From Scenedesmus sp. ARA3 (Eukaryota; Chlorophyta; Chlorophyceae; Sphaeropleales; Scenedesmaceae): DNA of 64,000 bases. Shown in pieces: positions 34,365 to 43,982 of the stretch. The DNA is taken from positions 3,952 through 67,951 of the forward strand of contig RWJK01000985.1 of assembly GCA_004335835.1 (NCBI GenBank), given 5' to 3'. The number at the start of each line of letters is the position of its first letter. Position 1 is the stretch's first letter. Position numbers and translations under genes: made by a program. The notes under the pieces are model-generated. The model saw only the letters and a program-made list of their open reading frames with translations, was not told where the DNA came from and ran no database searches.

Positions 34365-35705
34365 TCAGTGCATGCCCTTGATGCCGTCATTGATCTCCTC
34401 CATGGAGATGTCCTGATCCTTTCCTGCAAAGTCATTATCCTCCGTGAGGAACAGCATGCAGTGGCACTCCTGCAGGGCAGCGCAGCGCAGCCACACTTGT
34501 AAGGCAACCCCAAAGCATCAATATACGCCACATGCTTGAGCAGAACATGTAAATCGTGGGCGTTTAGCTTGGCACAGCTATCAAAGGTGCAGCTGCCAGC
34601 TGGCGCACTGCACATGCCTCTGCTGCACGTCTCGGGGCCGTTTCCAGTCGCATGTTGCAGCTGTCGCTGTGCCTTACAGTAATGACCCTCCCCTCCCTGC
34701 AGGATAGGTGTGTCCTGCAAGCACCCCTGCGCCTGATACTGCTAGCGCGAGCAGCTGCCACTGCTGCTGCCACTGCTGCCGCTGTTTCGCTGCTGCTGCT
34801 GCCGCACCTTGCGCTCGCGCATGGGCACGCAGGGGCAGTTCCAGAAGCCCTGCGCCACCTCAGCCTCCTTGTCATCGTAGTGCCTGCAGGGGCACAGCGG
34901 GGCACCCAGCTGGTCCTTGTGCTCAGCCAGGCCCTGGATGACGACTGCGGTCACTGACTTGTCCACGCAGAAGTAGGTGCCAGACCTACGGCAGCAGCAG
35001 AAGCAGGCAGCAGAAGAGGAGGCAGAGGAAAAAGATGGCGCTAAGATAAACGCCAAGTTGCCGCAGTTGTTGTTGGTGGTGGCAGGTGCTTGCTCTGTGT
35101 GTGCGTACAGCTGCAGCAGGGGTGCTGAGACAGCAAGACAGTGCTCAGCACGCCAGGAACTTGCGCACAGGTGCCAAGCCATGGTTCCAGGCATGTCGCT
35201 GCTACTCCACCGACAGTGCCGCTTTCAGGCATGCGGTCAAGCCTGATCTGCCTGTTATGGTGTGCAGTAAGCACTGCTGCATATGCATGCAGCAGCAGTG
35301 CTGTTTGCTCCTGGCTGCCTTGTGCCTCAGCAGCTGGCAGGCACCGTGTGCTGCAGCACATCATCACCTCTTAGCATACTGCTCCGAGAATTTGCGCATC
35401 ACCTCCAGGCTGTGTGACTCTGTGGCCACTTGCTCTGCGAAAGTACGCAGCAGCAGTGTGCGAGGACTTGGGATCACAAGCGATCTTGGCCTGTGGCAGC
35501 ATGCCACAGCAGACACTGACAGGTACTTGCATGTATGGAAGCGACACCCTTGCTGGCTACCAATGCAAGGAAACCGGACACCGACAGTGCCGAGAGCGCC
35601 CCAGTCGAACCCACCAGTGGCGCGAACGAGCACGCATCTGCGAGCAGCTGGCCTTGATGGTGCAGGGCATGCAATTCCAAAGGCACGGCTTGCGGAGAGG
35701 GCCAT
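34365..35705 (-). CDS. FTRC: Ferredoxin-thioredoxin reductase catalytic (beta) chain, plastid
   Basis: The 4Fe-4S disulfide reductase passes electrons from photoreduced ferredoxin to thioredoxins in the chloroplast stroma. Four exons, 35615-35705, 35368-35434, 34808-34985 and 34365-34469, join in phase to 146 residues. Exon 1 encodes a Ser/Arg/Ala-rich transit peptide of about 30 residues. The mature part reads SLEVMRKFSEQYAKRSGTYF, then ends exon 3 with PLCPCRHYDDKEAEVAQGFW and NCPCVPMRERK; exon 4 begins ECHCMLFL. All the signature cysteines are present: CPC, CPC and CHC for the cluster and the redox-active pair, plus the upstream YFC. The start at 35705 is preferred; an in-frame ATG at 35726 would add seven residues. 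Splice acceptors here are TTTCGCAG, CCGTAG and CCCTGCAG. No echo copies were seen beside these exons. Confidence 0.97.
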
Positions 35706-36091
35706 GTTCACGGGTGGCACTGGCACTGATGAAGCGTGGAGGTGAATGACGTGCAGCAGTAGAAGCTGATACGCTTACAGTACACAGGGTAATGCTGATC
35801 CCACATCGTCCAGCAGGTTGACACCACACATGGGCCGTGGTCCCGGAGCTCCACAGCTGAGGTGTGTGACAGTCATCTGCAAACTTGCTGTTCATGCATT
35901 GGCGAGTCAAGTTTTTATCTTCTGTAAAGCTACAGCCGTAGAACCCATTTTGGTTGCATGACAGTGCATCCTTGCTCGGCAGTACGTCTGTTTTTTGACC
36001 ACCGACACCAGCTGCTTGTCGACCAGCGTGTTTGCTTGAGGGTGACCTTTTAACCTGTTGAAGACATCTGAATTTTTCTTATTGCCACGGC
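35706..36091. promoter_or_regulatory. Divergent intergenic region between FTRC and the next gene
   Basis: 386 bases separate two divergent start codons, so both promoters should lie here. The sequence has few CAG triplets. No specific TATA or light-response element was recognised with confidence. Confidence 0.45.
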
Positions 36092-38365
36092 ATGTCGAGC
36101 AAGGGGCCTCTGGATGGCTTTTACAAGGATAGTTTGCGCATGGGCAACCTCAAGGTCCGTGGCAGGCTCCTACAACACGGCTATAGCTGTAATCTGCTTA
36201 TGTCAAGTATCAAAAGAGCTTCATGTGGCTTTCTGCTGCAGTGCTTTAACCACTTCAGTTTGTACCTAAAAGGGAGGGAGGAGCTGGTGGTGACCATCTA
36301 TCATGGTCTGCTGCCTGGCACCACACCACCTCCCATGGCACGGTTAACAACTCCAGGGTAAGCAAGCTCTTCAAAGCTCTCAACATAACGGTCAAAGTAG
36401 TAGCCAGGTTGCGCAAGGCTGCAGCAAAAACTCGGGCGGTGGCAGCTGCTGGTGTAATCAGCTGCAGTTGCCTGGGCATCGTGCCAGTGCAGAGTGCTGC
36501 CTCAACAGCAATTACGGATGCTACAAACAAGCGGGAGGCTGCAGGTGCTGTTGGCATCACAGCGCTTGATGTCGCAGGTCAGCAAGACCAACACTGGGTG
36601 CATGCTCTGCTGCTGCAGGGGTGGCGAGCAGGCTCTGCCGCCAGCTAGCCCAGCAACACATGAGTCAGATGTGAACAACCCAGAGGTGGGGCACACATTG
36701 GCTTTGCAATTACTTCTTGTGGAGATAAAGCCGTCATGGGATGCTGCTTGTTAAGCTAAAGAAGTACAGCAGTGTGATGCTGTCAATGTGTGCTATCTGC
36801 ATTGGACCAAGCCAGCAGTTGGTGTTTCTTGACATCTGCAGGTACAAATGTCAAAATCAAGTAAATGAATAAGTGTAGACAAGGAAGCAGTTTCAGCTTA
36901 GTGCTTATGCTGCTGGCAATCGGTGGGCATAGGAACCAGCTTCCTGCAAGCTGAGCAGCCGCAATTGCGCTGTTGCAGGTGACAGTGTTCCTTGTTGGCG
37001 CGTACGCCAAGTACAACTGGCCTTACGTATGGGTGAGCACCGTCAATTCCTGCTTATATAACAGATGCAGGAGTTGCACCTATGGCGGTAGTTCTGGTGC
37101 TTCAGGTGGTCGAGCAACAGGCACTTCATCCCTAGTCAGATGGCAGCGACATGACATCATGGCAGCAGCAGGTGGTGAAGGAAGTGACCGCTATGGCCAG
37201 CAGCAACTGCTGGATCAGCGACAAGCTCACTATGTGTGCCTGCTCTGCACCCATACTACTTGCAGCTGCGCTCATTCAACAGGAACAACAGGGGCACAGA
37301 CATTGATGCGCCGCTTGACCTGCCCAGCACAAATCAGTGGCAGGACAAGGGTGAGCACAGCAGCAGGGGCAGCGCTTGAATGCCTGCATACAGCTCAGAT
37401 TGACGGGCACTGTAGGATCGCAAGCTGTCCTGCAAGCAGTTGCTCTGCTAACAGCCAGCAATCGCAAGTCACAGCCCATGTGTCAGCCTGCCTCTGGTGG
37501 CTAAGGCGGCAGTGTCCTCTCACCTGGGGCGCTGGCAGCTGGACTTATGAGGTTGTGATGGCTAAACAACGCTGCTGGCGCCCGCTTTCTATGTGCTGCT
37601 GAGGAGGCCTTCTGTTGCTGACATGCAGGGCTGCGAGTGTGGCACATAGTGGAGGAGCTCATCAACATGAACATGTCGCCGCCACCCCAGAACCCGTTCG
37701 CTGTCAACTTTGAGGCGCTGACACAGATGCCTACGCTGGAGCGTGCGCTGCAGGTGGGCCATGCAGCAGCAACAGCGGCAGCAGCCGCAGCGGCAGCAGC
37801 AGCAGCTGTGCAGGACCACTGCTTAAGAGCTCCTGGCATGTGTGGTTTGACAAGCTGGCATGCAGCTCAGCAGCATCATGGCACGGGAAGCAGCTGACAG
37901 GCATGTCACATACCACTGTGGTTTTATCAGCTATGTAAAACCAGTCCAGTGCAAACCATGTTACCGTGGTGGCTTCAGCTGCACCTGTTTTGAGGTCAGA
38001 CAGTGGCGCACAGGCTTACAGCTCGGTTGGACCCACCATACAAGCAGCTGCATGCACCGCATGCCAGCCAGCTGCAGCTTGTCATAGCAACCTGCATGTG
38101 TGTTGTGTGTGCCGCACGCGCTGTATATGACGCGCTGTTTCTGCTGCTGCAGGCCGGTGCCACAGCAGCATTCCTGCGGGAGCTGCTGCTGAGCCCGCTG
38201 TGCAGCGCGCCAGCAGCAGTGGAGGCCGACATGCAGCGCTGCCTGGAGATGCACTTCAAGGACATGCCGCAGCTGCTGCCGGAGCAGCCGGGCAAGCTGC
38301 CGGCAGACTGCCTGGAGCGCCTGCAGCCGCAGCCCGCAGCCAGCAGCAGGCAGGTGGCGGCTTGA
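36092..38365 (+). CDS. Multi-exon protein of unknown function
   Basis: Not recognised. Well-supported exons are 36979-37032 ([18 protein letters not shown], donor GTGAGC), 37266-37349 ([20 protein letters not shown] to QWQDK, donor GTGAGC), 37629-37753 ([20 protein letters not shown] to TLERALQ, donor GTGGGC) and 38153-38365 ([16 protein letters not shown] to the stop). The start is tentatively the ATG at 36092 ([20 protein letters not shown]). A second block may be 36240-36360, reading [20 protein letters not shown]. The exon at 37629 needs an incoming phase 1 that the exon ending at 37349 does not give, so an exon is missing from my model. Acceptors end in TTGCAG or (CTG)nCAG. The non-repetitive residues suggest a conserved folded protein. 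The hydrophobic stretch at 36979 is too short and aromatic to call a membrane helix. Confidence 0.55.
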
Positions 38366-40400
38366 GGTTGTTGGTGGTGCGTGGGTGAGGCGTACAGCGG
38401 GAAACGGCAGCGTGACTGGTGACGCACCCGGGTGGACTGTTACCCAGCACTTGCCATTGTTTGTGCCTGGGTGCAGGTGCGTATGTGTCCTGGTTTGTGA
38501 CCGTAGAGTCTCAGGTAGAAATAGGGTGACAAATTGGACAGCAAGGTGTGACTCGGCAGCGGTATGTGATAGGTTGGCTCGGTGTGGTTGCAGCTCCAGG
38601 GCAGGCCTAGGTTATGATGAGGCAGGGGAGCTGCTTGCTCTGCACGCACCCTGCACAGATGTCAATTTCATGGGTGCTGCTGCCTGGCAGGCCAGACGCC
38701 CTTGGCGTGCAGTACTACTAGTAGTCAGGTGGAGCAGCAGCAACAATGCCTGCTAATTTGAGTCAAAGTTGATGAGCTGTGCTTATGCACACCACCACGA
38801 CAATCTGTCTGGATGGGGCCTCAATCCTGCCTGACAGCTGTTTGGCTTGCTGGTCATTGTTGCCAGCCTGTTCATCGTCCACTTGAACTAGCGCACACGC
38901 TGGCACTGCGATCTGTGACCAAAATAGCAGGCCTGGCATATTTGGCGTTGCCAACGCAGTGGCGCTAGCCACGCTGCCTTGCCTTCAGTGTTTGAAGAGG
39001 CATGGTTGGCAGCAGGTGTTGGTCTCCTACCACTGTTCTGCTGCAGGTGCCTGTGACAGCCTGTCACTGAGCCACTCAATGTCGGTAGCAGGGCACGGCT
39101 GGTAAACCACTGTCCCAGGCCGGGCCATGGGCAGCTCATGTTCGGTGTTTGATCAACATGGCTATTAGCTCTGTGCTTAGCACAAGCCATGCTCAGTGGG
39201 CCGTGTGTCATGGTCAGTGCGTTGTCTGGGATTAGCTGGGCCGTATGTTCAGTCAACCGTTGAAGTGACTTCAGGGCAAATTGCCATGCATGTGCAGTCG
39301 TGTAGTGTTGTCAATACTGTGGTGCTTCCAGTCGGACTACCATGTGATGTGGTATGGCGTCCTAAGTGATATATCGTTGTTATCATGTTACACATGGAGC
39401 CTTGCAAGACAATCAGCTACCCATTGGCTGCCAGCCCAGTGGGCCAGTACCCTGCTACGCAGCGACATCAGCCTGAGTCTGAGACTAGCTGGCTGCCAGA
39501 ACAGAAGACATGGCAACACCTTTGAGCAATGAAGGCTTGCACCGTGCATCAAAGGTGCATGCGCCAAAGAAAAGATATCACAACCCTTTGGCAAGAAAGC
39601 GACCGCCCATATAACCCCACAAATAGTGCTGCACCCATCACATGTACACACGGCCCTAGTGGAGCTGCACCTGCCGCTTTCAAAGCACGCTACACGATCA
39701 GCTGGCAGCTGACAATGTTCAAACCATATCTGTAAACCATTATGCCCAGCTGAACACAAGCTAGCCCAATATTGCAGACCTTGTTGGATAGGCAATATGT
39801 TTGCCCCGTCACATTTGTTGCTAATGCAAAACACCAAGACCCATGCCACAGCTGCAGGTTGTGATGCATATGCGGCAGCAACACACAAACACACACACAG
39901 TGAAGTGTGCGGAAGCAGAGTCCCAACGCCATGCAAGTCAGTATAGTTTCAAACAAACTAGTGCTGGGATTTCTTGCGCCCATACTGCGTGTGCTCACTG
40001 CTGCACTGTGTATGCGCTGCAGCCCTGCTGATACTGTGTGCTGCAGCGATATGTGAAAGCCGTGCAAAATCTCCTGAGCTGCCTCCCAGCTGCTGCAGTG
40101 GTGACAAACAGGCTCCATGTGCGCACTGCCCATATCAGGTTATTGCGGACTGCGCCTGCATCACGATGATGATCATCGAGTGGGTCATGGTGCTGCACAG
40201 GCTCCGTCACCGCCCTCATCGGCGCTGCACGCAGTCTCTGCCTCAGTTGTTTCCTGCAAGGAGCAGCAGTCACAGAAGGCAGTTGTTCTTAGCAGCAGCT
40301 GTGACAACCTAAGCGTGTTACTTCCAGCTGCCGTACATGTGCTTCTGGTCCAGCATTGCTTGCAGGTGCACAGCTGTGCATTCACCATGCTTAAATCTGC
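38366..40400. other. Intergenic region
   Basis: About 2 kb with no supportable gene. It contains the 3' flanks of the unknown plus-strand gene and, at its right side, of the convergent cysteine-rich gene B. A minus-strand stretch near 40330-40388 reads AQLCTCKQCWTRSTC and could be a terminal exon of gene B, but splice context is weak. Confidence 0.4.
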
Positions 40401-40524
40401 CTTGTCACATGTCGTTAGGTACGTTGTCTGCCTTTTGCAAGGTATACAAACAAGTTTTCATATCCATCATAATCGCTGCTGCTGCTGCTGCTTGCGCTGC
40501 TGCTGCTGCTCCTAACTCCGCACT

Positions 40525-40757
40525 CACATGGCCGCCCAGCTTGCACCTGAACCGCACCCCCCCCCGCTGCTCCTGCTGTTGCTGCTGCTGCTGCTGCTGC
40601 TGCTGACTCAGTAGTGTACTCACATGGCCGCCCACCATTCACCTGAACCGCACCACCCCCGCTGTTCCTGCTGCTGCTGCTGCTGCTGCTAACTCAGCAG
40701 TGCTCAAAGCTCTCACATGGCCGCCCAGCTTGCACCAAAACCGCACCACCCCCGCGG

Positions 40758-40789
<32 letters not shown>

Positions 40790-40840
40790 AACTCAGCAGT
40801 GCTCAAAGTACTCACATGGCCGCCCAGCTTGCACCTGAAC
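40525..40840 (-). repeat. Exon echo: four copies of the VRFRCKLGGH donor segment with (CAG)n
   Basis: The 3' end of the gene B core exon (VVRFRCKLGGH then GTGAG) is repeated downstream near 40715-40760, 40622-40660 and 40527-40572. Units of 80-105 bases each run from exon end through GTGAG and a short spacer into a (CAG)n run, then back into exon sequence. Confidence 0.93.
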
Positions 40841-41139
40841 CGCACAACCCCAGCATCGCACGGCCGCCCCGTGCCCTCCAGCAGCTCCGGAAAGTTGACA
40901 TCACTCGGCCAGGGCCACTTTTTGCCGCTGCCTGCTGCCGGGTTGTATGTAAACGGCCCCAGGTGCTCTGTGTCGCAGCAGCTGTTAGGGTCTGGTGACT
41001 CGTAGGCGCTTTCGCCGTTGTAGCTAAAGCCTTCGCCGCTGCAGGGCCCATCGCTGCAGGTGGGCAGGGGGAAGGAGCCCTGGAAAGAGGAGCCTTGATA
41101 AGAAGGCTGGCCACTGGTGCAGCAGGCAGCGCGGGCGCC
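40816..41139 (-). CDS. Cysteine-rich protein B, core exon (partial gene)
   Basis: A phase-0 exon of 108 codons with acceptor CTACACACAG and donor GTGAGT. It reads GARAACCTSGQPSYQGSSFQ, then PLPTCSDGPCSGEGFSYNG, then NSCCDTEHLGPFTYNP, then GTGRPCDAG and VRFRCKLGGH. Cysteine positions and most spacings match gene A at 6095-7200, and the donor falls at the same place after Leu-Gly-Gly. The two are therefore paralogues, here in opposite orientation 34 kb apart. I could not find the signal-peptide exon or the last exon, so this may be an intact gene with distant exons or a remnant. No known family was recognised. Confidence 0.65.
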
Positions 41140-41555
41140 CTGTGTGTAGAAAGACAAGACAAGTTGAGTCGAATAAATGAATGGGGGGACAAGGTGCACA
41201 CAACAGGTGCAGGTGCAGGTGCGGCGGCGGTGAGGTGTGCGTGCAAAGGGTTTGCAGGGCGCATTGTTGCAGGTGGGCAGGGGGAAGGAGCCCTGGAATG
41301 AGGAGCCTTGGTAGGAGGGCTGGCCGCTGGTGCAGCAGGCGGCGCGGGTGCCCTGCGTGTAACAAGTAGCACAACAACTTGTGCTTGGGCGCGGGGCCAG
41401 GGGGCACACGTCATACGCAATTGCAGCGGTGACTGCAGGTGCAGGTGCGGCGGTGAGGTGTGCGTGCAGAGGGTTTGCAGAGTTTGCCGGAATGCCGAGC
41501 CTTGATAGGAGGGCTGGCCGCTTGTGCAGCAGGCGGCGCGGGCGCCGCGCGAATG
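41045..41555 (-). repeat. Exon echo: three copies of the RAACCTSGQPSYQGS acceptor segment
   Basis: The start of the gene B core exon is repeated upstream at about 41235-41358 (TRAACCTSGQPSYQGSSFQ, through PLPTC, with an intact ACACGCAG acceptor) and about 41490-41555 (ARAACCTSGQPSYQGS, acceptor lost). Flanking intron text GTGCGTGCAAAGGGTTTGCA is copied too. Confidence 0.92.
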
Positions 41556-41559
41556 TAAC

Positions 41560-43980
41560 ACAAATTGGCATTCCTAGTTACTTCGTGGAGGGTGTGGCTA
41601 AGCTGTGAGTTGCGAGTGATGCAAGCCGCGAGTGTCACATGTGAGCGAAGTTGAAAATGGAATGCGGCAGTGTGAGGTGTGTTTGGAGGGTTGCAAGAGA
41701 ATGCCATGGCAGGGCCCTGCATGGCTGCATACTATACAAACTGGTTGGCATGATACACAGCTGACGACGTCTGCAATGGCGGGCACGTGCGCCGAGCACA
41801 ATCCAATCGCACGATTTGCAGGGTTACAGGGTGATAAACGGTACACAGTGTTCTGCCTGCTTCGGCCTGGCTACATTGCTCTGCCGCTGCTGTTGCTGCG
41901 TACAAGCACATCGCAACAGGTGCGCAAGGAGATGCCCTGACCAATGCATCATTTGGCTGTGCTCATATACATCACAGCTCGCGAGCAAACAAACGTGCTG
42001 TTAGCTACCTGTGTATATATACATATGTACCATGCAACAAGAAACAGCAATGTGGCCTCGCCAGTCCTCTCACCAGAGACCAGCTGCACAACAGCAGCAG
42101 CTGCACTGCAAGTTGTACCACGGACTGGTACGCCATCCGTGCCGCACCAAAAACTGCCGGGTAGGGTCAAAAGCAAAGTCTGGGGCCCTTGCACGTATAC
42201 CGATGTCGCCAAGTAACGAGCCTCAGCAAAACAGCAGCAGCGGAAAAGGTTGACAGCGGTGCTGCGCTTGGGTGTGCGTCTTGCAGATTGTCAAAAAAAT
42301 TATCTAACAAGCACTCTGGTCGCCGAGGTATGTTGCTGCAAATCCTGCTTCGGGCAGGATCGCCACGCTCGAAGGGTATCGGAGTTTGTGCGTGTTTGTC
42401 GTGCACTGTGTTCAGTAAAGTCTGAAATGAAATATCAAACACCCTCAGGCCTTGTTCAGAAGCCGTACATGTGAATGGGCGCAGCAGCTGCTACGGATCA
42501 GCCTTGTCACCCGGGGCACTGTCAGCATCATGGTTACACTGTGCGAATCCCAGCGACAGCTGTGGCTGCCATTTTCGCCTTGCCCGTCACCTTCACGACC
42601 AAATGTGTGGCTCCAAGCATCACAGGTTGATTTTGGTGCAGGTGACACAGGGCACAGTTACATGGGTGATATTCTAAGTGAAAAGTCCACAGCCCACCGC
42701 TAGCAACCAGATACCAGATGACGGGTGGTGCTTTAAGTGAAGGCCATCAGTCAGGCACACCAAAATATGCACTGCGTCAGCTTTATCGGGTGCCCACAGA
42801 GCTATGAATGGCAGTCATGCCCCAGCTGCAGCATGCCATATGGCATTGGCCATGCATGGCCAAGGCATCATTCGCAGGAGGTCTAGGGGAAGTGACAGCG
42901 ACTTTGTTCGCTTGTTTTGGCTTGCAATTGCTGTTCTAAATGTTCGGAAACTGCGATACTAGCAAGCACTGTAGGTAGCCCAAGGGCCCGCCTTGCCAGC
43001 TGTCCACTGGCCTGATCTCCAGAGTGAGCTCAGCTCACAGTGAGTCACTCATCATCACAGTGAGTCACTCGTGTGTCCGCGTCCAATATAATTTTCTGAG
43101 GAATGTGCTGCTGTGTGTGTTGCTGCATTAACTAGACCCCATCTGTAGGTTCAAACGTCTTGGTTGTTCACACTGTGACAGTCAGTGTCAGTCACTGGAT
43201 GCTGCAGTTCAGTGGTGTCGCAACTGCCAGTGTTGCAGTGCAGGAGCAGAAGGATTGCAGGCATAAGCACCGCACAGCAGACCAGAGTAGATTACAACCA
43301 TACCCATGGGTTTTTCCAGGTGTTGTGCAACGGCCAGTTTCCAGAAGTTTCGCTTCAAGCCTTGAACAAGGGGCGGGAGGTCCGGTTACACTGTCATTTG
43401 TCACAGCCGTGCCCAAAACACTGGTCTTTGTTTGGTCCGCGCAATGCAATCAAGTGCTTATGATTTAGCTAAACAGCTTTACATCGAAACCGTACAACAT
43501 TCAACTGTGGTGTGACACCCCTGACAAACTACCCGGCTCCACCAACACCTCAGCTCAGCTGCTCGCTGACGGTGTTCGATCGCATCTCACCAGACTGATA
43601 GTTGAAAACCGGACAAATCCTGTTCACGGCCGAGGATGACGGCAAGCGGTAAGGCCGATGCATACTGCACTGTAGACTTGACCACAGCCCACTCAGCATA
43701 GCAGCAGTAGCAACTGAGCCAGAACACAGTCCGCGCATGCGGGGACCCGCATCATCTCGTAACGCCATTATACGCGCACGATGCAACCACAGACCCTTAT
43801 AACACCAACATGTAGACAGTGCTGGCAGCCACAGCTACTGCTCAGCTGCTGCTGCTTTCACCTTCCCGCCATGCACAGTCAGCTGGTCAACATCTCGCCT
43901 GCTGCAGCTGCACCCACTCCAACCACCTAATTCGACCATGTTTGACCATCTTTGACCATCTTTGACCACAACAACACCTG
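41560..43980. other. Intergenic region
   Basis: About 2.4 kb where I see no gene. The 42.6-43.8 kb part has few triplet repeats. GTGAGTCACTC occurs twice near 43040-43070 (CAGTGAGTCACTC direct repeat). Possible upstream exons of gene B (to the left) and of the zinc-knuckle gene (to the right) could lie here unrecognised. Confidence 0.4.
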
Positions 43981-43982
43981 CA

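Noticed and set aside
33495..34502. 335-codon open frame on the plus strand
   Set aside because: Overlaps the last exon of FTRC in antisense. Frame openness is explained by CAG/GCA triplets lacking stops.
43160..43468. Small plus-strand open frame of 102 codons
   Set aside because: No splice sites, composition or context supporting a gene, and overlapping frames are equally open.
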